In this document: in pieces, positions 57,844-64,000 of the stretch
How the letters are laid out: the number at the start of each line of letters is the position of its first letter
Position numbering within the stretch: the first letter of the stretch is position 1
Source: Pedobacter sp. MC2016-05
GTDB lineage: Bacteria > Bacteroidota > Bacteroidia > Sphingobacteriales > Sphingobacteriaceae
Reading direction: 5' to 3'
Assembly (NCBI RefSeq): GCF_026239735.1
Contig: NZ_JAPIVT010000002.1
Coordinates: 431,563-495,562 of the forward strand
DNA: 64,000 nt
Translations under genes and position numbers: made by a program
The notes under the pieces: generated by a model
What the model saw: only the letters and a program-made list of their open reading frames with translations
The model's database searches: none
Told to the model about the DNA's origin: nothing

Positions 57844-58119
57844 ATGTCGGCAGTCATTTATAATATTTTGAAAGAATTTTTTGTTGAGGTTCATGGCCAT
57901 CCTGTTAAGGCCAGAATTATGTCGCCGATTAATGACGAGAACAGCTTCAAGTTTCAAATCAGCCACTATTTTAAAAGCAAAAGTGATGCCGATGCGAATG
58001 AGCCGGCAGCTACATTTACCTCTTACGCCAATGCGGAAAGACATTTGTTAGCTTACCTAGAAGCCTTTCAAAACACCTTGGATTTAGGTGGTGAAATAGC
58101 TGAAGGCAGTAATTTCTAA
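57844..58119 (+). CDS. Hypothetical protein, 91 residues
   Basis: Soluble 91-residue protein with no signal or membrane segment: SAVIYNILKEFFVEVHGHPV, RIMSPINDENSFKFQISHYF, then a helical C-terminus (SYANAERHLLAYLEAFQNTL). I do not recognise the family. Its last 4 bases overlap the convergent small membrane-protein gene. Confidence 0.72.
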   Translation: MSAVIYNILKEFFVEVHGHPVKARIMSPINDENSFKFQISHYFKSKSDADANEPAATFTSYANAERHLLAYLEAFQNTLDLGGEIAEGSNF

Positions 58120-58274
58120 ATATTTTCCTTATCGTCTTTTTCTGGCTGGATTTCTTCATCGATCATTTCCTGCTCGAATTTCTTTTTGTCTTTTTGGTTT
58201 CTCTTAATGATAAATACAATTAACAGAACCACTATCATGGCCACTACGATTACAACTGGCAAATTTACACCCAT
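58116..58274 (-). CDS. Small single-span membrane protein
   Basis: 52 residues if started at the ATG at 58272-58274: MGVNLPVVIVVAMIVVLLIV helix, then a basic-acidic tail (KRNQKDKKKFEQEMIDEE). A longer frame up to 58364 adds a tail with no support. Similar short helix-plus-charged-tail proteins are common. Function unknown. Confidence 0.65.
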   Translation of the reverse strand: MGVNLPVVIVVAMIVVLLIVFIIKRNQKDKKKFEQEMIDEEIQPEKDDKENI

Positions 58275-58390
58275 GGTTATTTCTTTAGTGATGAACAGAT
58301 CATTATAAATATAACACAAAATATTTTTGATGTTAACTCTCAATCCTACGCTTAACATAATCATAATATTAATTTAACTTCACGAAATTT

Positions 58391-58398
58391 TATCTTTG
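58391..58398 (+). promoter_or_regulatory. Bacteroidota -7 promoter element of the Lys-rich protein gene
   Basis: TATCTTTG is a perfect TAnnTTTG, 20 bp before the start codon of the 102-residue gene. Confidence 0.6.
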
Positions 58399-58418
58399 GA
58401 GAAATCCATATGAGTTAA

Positions 58419-58727
58419 ATGAAGAAGAATAAATCCAGGTCGAAAAAGCAATCGGCAAGCAAAAAATTACGTAAAGAATTAGAATCTAAATTAGCAATAG
58501 CATTTAACGAAGTTGTAATCCAAGTAGGTAAAGCCAAAAAGACAGATAAAGTGATAGAGAAGTTTGCGAAACAACTTTCGAAGAAAGTGACCTTATTGCA
58601 AAAAGACGATTCTATTACACCTTTTATAAAGGAAGATGATAATTTACTCGTTACAGCAGTTGATGAGGCCATTGAAAAGAAAGTGAGTAAAAAGAAAGAT
58701 AAAACGGATGCAAATAAAACCGCATAA
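58419..58727 (+). CDS. Lys-rich small protein, unknown
   Basis: 102 residues, very basic at both ends (KKNKSRSKKQSASKKLRKEL and VSKKKDKTDANKT). The middle is a helix, KLAIAFNEVVIQVGKAKKTDKVIEKFAK, with an acidic patch near FIKEDDNLLV. It could be a small nucleic-acid-associated protein, in the style of histone-like Lys-rich proteins, but no known domain is certain. Promoter and terminator of its own. Confidence 0.72.
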   Translation: MKKNKSRSKKQSASKKLRKELESKLAIAFNEVVIQVGKAKKTDKVIEKFAKQLSKKVTLLQKDDSITPFIKEDDNLLVTAVDEAIEKKVSKKKDKTDANKTA

Positions 58728-58728
58728 A

Positions 58729-58762
58729 AAAAGGGTCAGAAATTAATTCTGACCCTTTTTTT
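58729..58762. terminator. Bidirectional terminator
   Basis: 12-bp stem aaaagggtcaga / tctgaccctttt with loop aattaat, then an eight-T run, between the Lys-rich gene and the convergent beta-helix gene. Confidence 0.88.
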
Positions 58763-58785
58763 TATATTAGTTTAACTTCTCAAAA

Positions 58786-60240
58786 TTATTTCACTGCGCC
58801 TGGAGTAGTATACGCTAGTACTTGAGGATCAGCATCAGCCCATCCAGAAGCCCAATTTACCGAACCAAAAGCACCTTTATAATCTACCTTATCAAAGAAA
58901 GTATTAGAAACTTTAGCATTAGTAAATGATGCCCCAGTTGCTGCCGCTGAGTTAGCCGACAAAGTAAAGTTTGCAACCGCTGCCGATCCACTTGCTGCGA
59001 AATCTGTTCCATAAGCATACGGAGTATTAAACAGTGTGCTTGCGAAAAGCGCTGATCCAAAAGTATTATCAGCACGTAACTTAGATTCAATAGCTGCTGC
59101 TACTGCTGTATTACTTACACTTACTTCGGTATTTTTTATACCGTAAATTAAGTTATTAGCAATAACCATATTTCCTGTAGTGAAATTTGCTGAAGTAGAA
59201 CCAGCAGTTATAACTTTTGTGTCATCAATGTAAATTCCGATTGGGAAACCAGAAATTACTGAGTTTAATAAACTTATTGAAGAATTACGACGGATTTGAG
59301 CACCATGGTAGAAGTTAGCATTATAAGAATCACCAGCTTTTTTAATCGGGCCTAAAATAGTTACGTTAGAAAATACCGCAGAAGTTTTCGGTGTTTGATC
59401 TGTACCTGTTCCATTGTTATCAGATTCGAAACCATTAGATTGAGATTGATCGGCAACAGTTGAAACACGTTGTGCCAACGCAAACTGAACATTACCAGAG
59501 TAACCAAAATCTGTATCAAAATCATCATCCCAGGTACCAATAGCCAATAAGTGTTTTGCATTTACAGTACCACCGAACCATTCAAATGCATCATCTCCTG
59601 ATCGATAAACTTGAACATAATCTAAAGTTGTACCGTTACCAACACCTCCCATTGTTAACCCGTTGATCTCATTATCTACTGAATAAGCAATACCACCAAA
59701 TTCAATACGTACATATTTCATTACACCAGAGTTATCAGCTGCATCAGCACCACCATAATAAATATATGCTTTTTCGTCTTTTCCAGTAGGTTGAACCAAA
59801 CCACCTTCAATTTTAACATCTGTACCTTGGTTTACTGGCGCTTTACCTAAAAGGATAATACCACCCCAATCTCCTTGGCTACGAGCACCTGCTCCTAAAG
59901 CCGAAGTAAATACAATTGGTTTATCAACTGTACCAGTTGCATTGATTTTTGAACCACGAGTGATAATTAAAGTTCCTTTAGAAGCTTTATCTCCTTTAAT
60001 AATTGTTCCTGGCTCAATAGTTAAAGTAGCGTTGTTACTTACAAACACAAAACCTCTTAATAAATAGATCTTACTTGCCGACCAAGTTGTATTTGCTGAA
60101 ATTTCTCCAGATACTTCTACAACATTTGAAGTTGAACCACTCGGAACATCAGTTGCAGGTCCTTCTACAATAATATTCTTCTTGCAAGAAGTTGAGAATA
60201 AAACCACCGCTAAAGCAAGTAGTAGAAATTGGTTTTTCAT
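58786..60240 (-). CDS. Beta-helix-type surface lipoprotein, unknown
   Basis: 484 residues with lipobox VLFSTSC followed by KKNIIVEGP. The body is a Gly/Asn/Thr-rich strand-turn protein with regular hydrophobic spacing (TLTIEPGTIIKGDKAS, GTLIITRGSKINATGTVDKP, WGGIILLGKAPVNQG), as in right-handed parallel beta helices. It lies 85 bp downstream of the TonB-dependent receptor gene, so it is probably the receptor's surface partner or a substrate-binding lipoprotein, comparable in position to SusD but not of that fold. Confidence 0.82.
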   Translation of the reverse strand: MKNQFLLLALAVVLFSTSCKKNIIVEGPATDVPSGSTSNVVEVSGEISANTTWSASKIYLLRGFVFVSNNATLTIEPGTIIKGDKASKGTLIITRGSKINATGTVDKPIVFTSALGAGARSQGDWGGIILLGKAPVNQGTDVKIEGGLVQPTGKDEKAYIYYGGADAADNSGVMKYVRIEFGGIAYSVDNEINGLTMGGVGNGTTLDYVQVYRSGDDAFEWFGGTVNAKHLLAIGTWDDDFDTDFGYSGNVQFALAQRVSTVADQSQSNGFESDNNGTGTDQTPKTSAVFSNVTILGPIKKAGDSYNANFYHGAQIRRNSSISLLNSVISGFPIGIYIDDTKVITAGSTSANFTTGNMVIANNLIYGIKNTEVSVSNTAVAAAIESKLRADNTFGSALFASTLFNTPYAYGTDFAASGSAAVANFTLSANSAAATGASFTNAKVSNTFFDKVDYKGAFGSVNWASGWADADPQVLAYTTPGAVK

Positions 60241-60325
60241 TTTTTTTGTTTTAAATGTTTTTTTTTACAAAGAGATACTTTTAATTTTTCTTCAGGATTA
60301 AAATCCTGTTAACATATTGTAAAGA

Positions 60326-63121
60326 CTAAAAAGAGTAGTTGAATGATAATGAAATATTTGTACCGCTTTTGTAAGAGGAAAAAGTTTCGTCTCCACCGTT
60401 ACCCACACTTCCATTGTATTTTTTATCTCCGTTATAATCGAAGTATACTGTGTTTCTTTGGTTTAAGATATCACCAACATTCAGCTTCACCTCACCTTTA
60501 GATTTAATTACCTTGTAGCTTGCTTGAAAATCGATTACATCTCTCGGGTTTTCCCAAGTACTAGGGAAACGGATACCACCTGCCTGTACAATTCTTCTTC
60601 CAATTTTATTGTAAAGAATATTGAAATTTAACTTGTTATCTAAAGCACTGTGCTGTAAACCTGCATTGATTAAATATGGAGATTGACCAACCATTGGACG
60701 AGTTTTATCAATATAATCTTGATCTGTTGGATTAGTTACCTTAGATTTAATTATGGATAAATTGAAATAAGCAGTGGTATTTTTAAAGAAGCCTTCATCA
60801 TTAATGAAGTTTAAATTCTTTCTACCCTCAAACTCTAAACCATAAACGTAAGCTTTTGGCGTATTGAAAAAGGCAACATCAACAGTTGATAATACATCAT
60901 AGCGATAAGTTTCAATCGCATTTGTAAAACGCTTATAAAAAGCAGATACCGAGAAAAGCTGCCCTGCTTCAGGATAAATTTCATAGCGTAAATCAAAATT
61001 ATCAATAATCGACCTTTTCAAATTTGGATTACCAATAATATTACTCAATTGTTCGTAGTCATAATAAGAATTTAACGAAAGTTCTCTAAATTCCGGTCTT
61101 GCCAATGTACGGTAGTAAGCGGCACGCAAATTGGCTTTTTTAGTTAGGCTGTAAGTCAAATTCGCAGATGGGAGTACGTCAAGCTGTGTATCATCAACGT
61201 AAGTGCTCAACGTATTCATCAACTTCACATTATAATTTTCAACCCTTGCTCCATAAACTGCTCTAAAGTTTTCGCCGAATTTTTGATCAAGCATTAAATA
61301 GCCATAATTGGTAAATGAATTAGCATTGTAATCATCTAATGGTCCACCAACCTCTGCCAACTTGTAAACACCAGACTCTATTAATGATTGAGAATAGATT
61401 TCAGTGATTGGCAAAGATCTGATCTGAGTTTGTAAGTCGATATCGTTAGTTTGTAATTGTGCCCCCACAAAACGAGCATTGAAGGTTCTTTCACGATATT
61501 GTGATCCTAAACCCACTTTCATAGTAGTAGAAGCATCAAACAATTTGAAAGGTGTAACGTAGTTAGCCTCTCCAGAATATAAATTCTCGTTCAAATCAGA
61601 AAACAACCTCGTATTTTCCTTCCCCAAGGATGTGATATTTGCTTCATAAGGAACTGAGGGATCATTTTGAGAAGCTAAAGCTTTTTGGTAATTAAGCTTT
61701 AACTGATTAGGTTGATTGTTAGTAATATTACTATATGATGCCGTCCATTTCAGTTTACTATTCCCTTCGCCTATTTGATGATCACCTTCTAAAGTCGCCT
61801 TGTAAAGAGATTTTTGCATAATATCATATGCATAGAATTGATTAAGCGTATTGGCATCTCTAATACCTGTACGAACAGTATAATTATCGTCGTAATTTTT
61901 ATTGTAGATGTTTTTGAAACTGATTTTATTCTTTCCAAAACTATAAGCAAAGTTAGCTAAACCCCCAACATTGGTCGAAAACCTATATTGATTATCGTTA
62001 TAGTTGTAGATATAAAAATTACGTTCATTGTTCTCGTAAATCGTTTGCGCATTCCTGTAAGTTGCAGAAATCATTGCACCGAACTTATTCCCATTCTCAA
62101 AGTTTTTCACCCTACCTAAGTTAAATTGATAATTTTGAGTGGGTAGCGCAGTTGTAGTTTTAATAGAATTATCTGTAGGAAAAGATTTTAAAGCTGCAAT
62201 ATTTTTAGCGTTAGATAATGTTCCGGCAGCGATTGCTTCACGAGTAGGGAAATTTTCGGCCAACTGCTTCCCGCCATCTTGATAACCTAAGTAGGCAAGT
62301 GCATTTTTCTTTGTACCTAAAAAATCTTTAAATGTAGATTGAGAATTGTAACCATATCCAACACCAAACGACAAGAAGTTTTGATCTGGAATATCTTTAG
62401 TTACAATCTGTACTGCACCTCCTGCAAAATCTGCTGGCAAATCTGGTGTAGCCGTTTTACTTATCGTAATTTTATCTACCAAGTTCGATGGTACAATATC
62501 AAAAGAGAAAGCTTTTCTGTTAGCTTCAGTACTTGGTAAAGTAGAATTATCAAGTGTGGCCGTATTATAACGATCACTTAAACCCCGTACAATAACAAAC
62601 TTATTATCTTGAATAGTTGCGCCACTAACACGTTTTAAAACATCAGAGGTATTTCTATCTGGTGACTTTTTGATTTGCTCGCTTGAGATCCCATCAGAGA
62701 TTAATGCACTATTTTTTTGCTGAGCATACAATGTATTAATAGACTCTTGCTTAAAAGACGCTTTAATAACAACCTCTTGAAGATTCTGTCCACCAGCCTC
62801 AGCCAATGTTACACTTAAATTAGTAACAGCAGGTCCTTTTACATCAACATCAGACACTTCTTTAGTTTGATATCCAACGTAAGAAAACTCCAAGGTGTAT
62901 TTTCCTGAAGCCATTGCTTGCAATGTGTAATGACCATCAACATCAGTCGATACCCCTTTAGCAGTGCCCTTAATTTTAACCGTTACCCCAATCAAGGTTT
63001 CACCGGTTTTCTTATCGGCTACCGTTCCAGAAATTTTACCAGTTTGTGCGTAAGCTGCAAAGCTCAGAAATGAAATCAGCATGACTAATGCCGACTTTTT
63101 AAAAATTGTGATTAAGTCCAA
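60326..63121 (-). CDS. TonB-dependent receptor with carboxypeptidase-regulatory-like domain
   Basis: 931-residue outer-membrane receptor. Signal peptide to AAYAQ; CarboxypepD_reg-like domain (TGKISGTVADKKTGETLIGVTVKIKGTAKG in pieces) to about residue 115; plug with ISKTATPDLPADFAGGAVQIVTKDIP; then a 22-strand-type barrel ending in NISLSFNYSF with terminal Phe. It energises uptake through TonB, with no TonB gene in the window. Substrate unknown. The beta-helix lipoprotein gene follows. Confidence 0.94.
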   Translation of the reverse strand: MDLITIFKKSALVMLISFLSFAAYAQTGKISGTVADKKTGETLIGVTVKIKGTAKGVSTDVDGHYTLQAMASGKYTLEFSYVGYQTKEVSDVDVKGPAVTNLSVTLAEAGGQNLQEVVIKASFKQESINTLYAQQKNSALISDGISSEQIKKSPDRNTSDVLKRVSGATIQDNKFVIVRGLSDRYNTATLDNSTLPSTEANRKAFSFDIVPSNLVDKITISKTATPDLPADFAGGAVQIVTKDIPDQNFLSFGVGYGYNSQSTFKDFLGTKKNALAYLGYQDGGKQLAENFPTREAIAAGTLSNAKNIAALKSFPTDNSIKTTTALPTQNYQFNLGRVKNFENGNKFGAMISATYRNAQTIYENNERNFYIYNYNDNQYRFSTNVGGLANFAYSFGKNKISFKNIYNKNYDDNYTVRTGIRDANTLNQFYAYDIMQKSLYKATLEGDHQIGEGNSKLKWTASYSNITNNQPNQLKLNYQKALASQNDPSVPYEANITSLGKENTRLFSDLNENLYSGEANYVTPFKLFDASTTMKVGLGSQYRERTFNARFVGAQLQTNDIDLQTQIRSLPITEIYSQSLIESGVYKLAEVGGPLDDYNANSFTNYGYLMLDQKFGENFRAVYGARVENYNVKLMNTLSTYVDDTQLDVLPSANLTYSLTKKANLRAAYYRTLARPEFRELSLNSYYDYEQLSNIIGNPNLKRSIIDNFDLRYEIYPEAGQLFSVSAFYKRFTNAIETYRYDVLSTVDVAFFNTPKAYVYGLEFEGRKNLNFINDEGFFKNTTAYFNLSIIKSKVTNPTDQDYIDKTRPMVGQSPYLINAGLQHSALDNKLNFNILYNKIGRRIVQAGGIRFPSTWENPRDVIDFQASYKVIKSKGEVKLNVGDILNQRNTVYFDYNGDKKYNGSVGNGGDETFSSYKSGTNISLSFNYSF

Positions 63122-63143
63122 TTTGCCTGTATTTAATTTTAGG

Positions 63144-63151
63144 CAAAGCTA
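63144..63151 (-). promoter_or_regulatory. Bacteroidota -7 promoter element of the TonB receptor gene
   Basis: TAGCTTTG on the minus strand fits TAnnTTTG, 23 bp before the start. Confidence 0.55.
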
Positions 63152-63232
63152 TTACCACAATGTTAGCTGTATGTTAGATGTTAATTAAGCTTTGTTTAGC
63201 TAAAGGTTAATTTAATGTTAGCTACTTTTAGA

Positions 63233-63748
63233 TTAGTACCTTATACCCGTTTTCTTGCAGATGAAGTGCAATAACCAAATCGGACCGATTAACAGGAACT
63301 TAACATCATCTAAAAAAGATGGTTTTTTACCCTCAATTTTATGCCCGATAAATTGACCTACCCAGGCAGCGACAAATATGGCGGCATAAATCGCATACGC
63401 CGCCCCGCTCCCCAAACCAACAGCCTGCTCTATTTTCACAATGATATAACTCATTAACCCTACCACCCAAATCATTAAAAAAAACAATACAGGCGAGAGT
63501 GTGAAATAGTAATATAAACTAAATGCCAACAAAAAAGAAGCCCAATTGAAGAAGCCATTGTAATTGCCTAAAAAACCAAAGTGTGGAAATGGAATTTGCC
63601 AAACCAAGCCCAGTAAACTAAAAACGATCAATGGCATACAAATCCAATGCACCAGTTTATTGGTGGGGTTTTGGTGGCTTTCCGCATACTTATCAAAAAG
63701 TACATCAACAGGGCGTTTAGGTTCAATTTGGATAGTTGGTTTGCTCAT
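63233..63748 (-). CDS. Mpo1-like (DUF962) membrane protein
   Basis: 171 residues from the ATG at 63746-63748: PVDVLFDKYAESHQNPTNKLVHWICMPLIVF in pieces, then several helices and WVGQFIGHKIEGKKPSFLDDVKFLLIGPIWLL. This is the Mpo1/DUF962 pattern, with His residues in the first and third motifs typical of the 2-hydroxy-fatty-acid alpha-dioxygenase type. Role inferred: fatty acid or sphingolipid breakdown. A longer frame from 63820 is unlikely because its extra residues run into a repeat region. Confidence 0.85.
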   Translation of the reverse strand: MSKPTIQIEPKRPVDVLFDKYAESHQNPTNKLVHWICMPLIVFSLLGLVWQIPFPHFGFLGNYNGFFNWASFLLAFSLYYYFTLSPVLFFLMIWVVGLMSYIIVKIEQAVGLGSGAAYAIYAAIFVAAWVGQFIGHKIEGKKPSFLDDVKFLLIGPIWLLHFICKKTGIRY

Positions 63749-63784
63749 GGTGTAAAAATATGAAAAATGTTGGAGAAAGCGTAC

Positions 63785-64000
63785 CGTGAGCTTGTCATCC
63801 ATTAGAAATCGATTTTTCATCGACTGAAGCCATCTGATCCTGTTGGTTCGATATAGATTGCTTCGGCTCGCTCATTCCCTGCCTCGCAATGACGAACTTT
63901 TCCGCCGTCATTTCGAGCGAAGCCGAGAAATCTTTGAAATTAACACGTCCCGAATACAGGATTAAAAAATTTCTCCATTCCACTGCGTTTCAGTCGAAAA
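63785..64000. repeat. Dispersed intergenic repeat region
   Basis: Contains pieces of the gtcatttcgagcgaagccga and cattgcgaggcaggga types in inverted arrangement (read on both strands), plus cactgcgtttcagtcgaaa at the edge. These are typical gene-free repeat fragments in related genomes. The gene-like frame at 63795-63983 has repeat-derived residues only. The region is cut by the window end. Confidence 0.65.

Overview
The window looks like chromosomal DNA of a Bacteroidota member, most likely Sphingobacteriaceae (Pedobacter-like). The reasons are low G+C, intergenic spacers carrying Bacteroidota-type promoters (TAnnTTTG, one with a well-spaced TTTG upstream), a SusC-type TonB-dependent receptor, two OmpP1/OmpH-type envelope proteins, an OlsF-like two-domain acyltransferase, and small families typical of that group (DUF4136, DUF6496, DUF3467, DUF2625). 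The genus is inferred from gene families, not from rRNA, which is absent here. It is mainly a housekeeping region: no prophage, insertion sequence, CRISPR array or complete defence locus was seen.

Layout. 1-7 kb: the end of a secreted sugar isomerase-like gene, valS, a dead Uma2 nuclease gene and a zinc/cadmium P-type ATPase. 7-17.7 kb: an M13 peptidase, mnmD, an aldo/keto reductase, a string of membrane proteins, mazG and truA. 17.8-25 kb: gyrB, a 1-kb gene-free repeat island, an OmpH lipoprotein, a frameshifted guanine deaminase gene, a TlpA-like thioredoxin protein, EcsC and an S4 protein. 25-34.5 kb: dapD, a glycosyltransferase, the tRNA genes tsaC/ywlC, cca and miaA, a GDSL lipoprotein and a FadL-like porin.

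34.5-50.4 kb: the transcription/translation supercluster, all on the minus strand. In transcription order it is tRNA-Thr(TGT), tRNA-Tyr, tRNA-Gly, tRNA-Thr(GGT), tuf, tRNA-Trp, secE, nusG, rplK, rplA, rplJ, rplL, rpoB, rpoC. This matches the Escherichia coli thrU-tyrU-glyT-thrT-tufB-secE-nusG-rplKAJL-rpoBC order, with tRNA-Trp added. rpsU, a XerC-like recombinase and hpf lie just upstream.

50.5-64 kb: small proteins, an acyl-CoA dehydrogenase, a decayed helix-hairpin-helix gene, the OlsF-like acyltransferase, a decayed unidentified gene behind a possible small RNA, a transglutaminase-like secreted protein, and a TonB-dependent receptor with a beta-helix lipoprotein.

The unusual content is non-coding. 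Three different 7-bp repeat families sit at gene starts: TTTAGGG next to the MmcQ/YjbR gene, ATTAGTC containing the start codon of a DUF6496 gene, and AACTTTC-type inverted arrays in the rpoB-rpoC gap and in the first codons of the glycosyltransferase. There is also a cluster of GTTCCGTAGGAAC palindromes, a dispersed TCGGGTTTA element, a nested palindrome at 52.8 kb and a possible ~95-nt RNA at 56.3 kb. Four genes are broken by frameshifts or stops while the long essential genes are intact. No clearly new multi-gene system was found.
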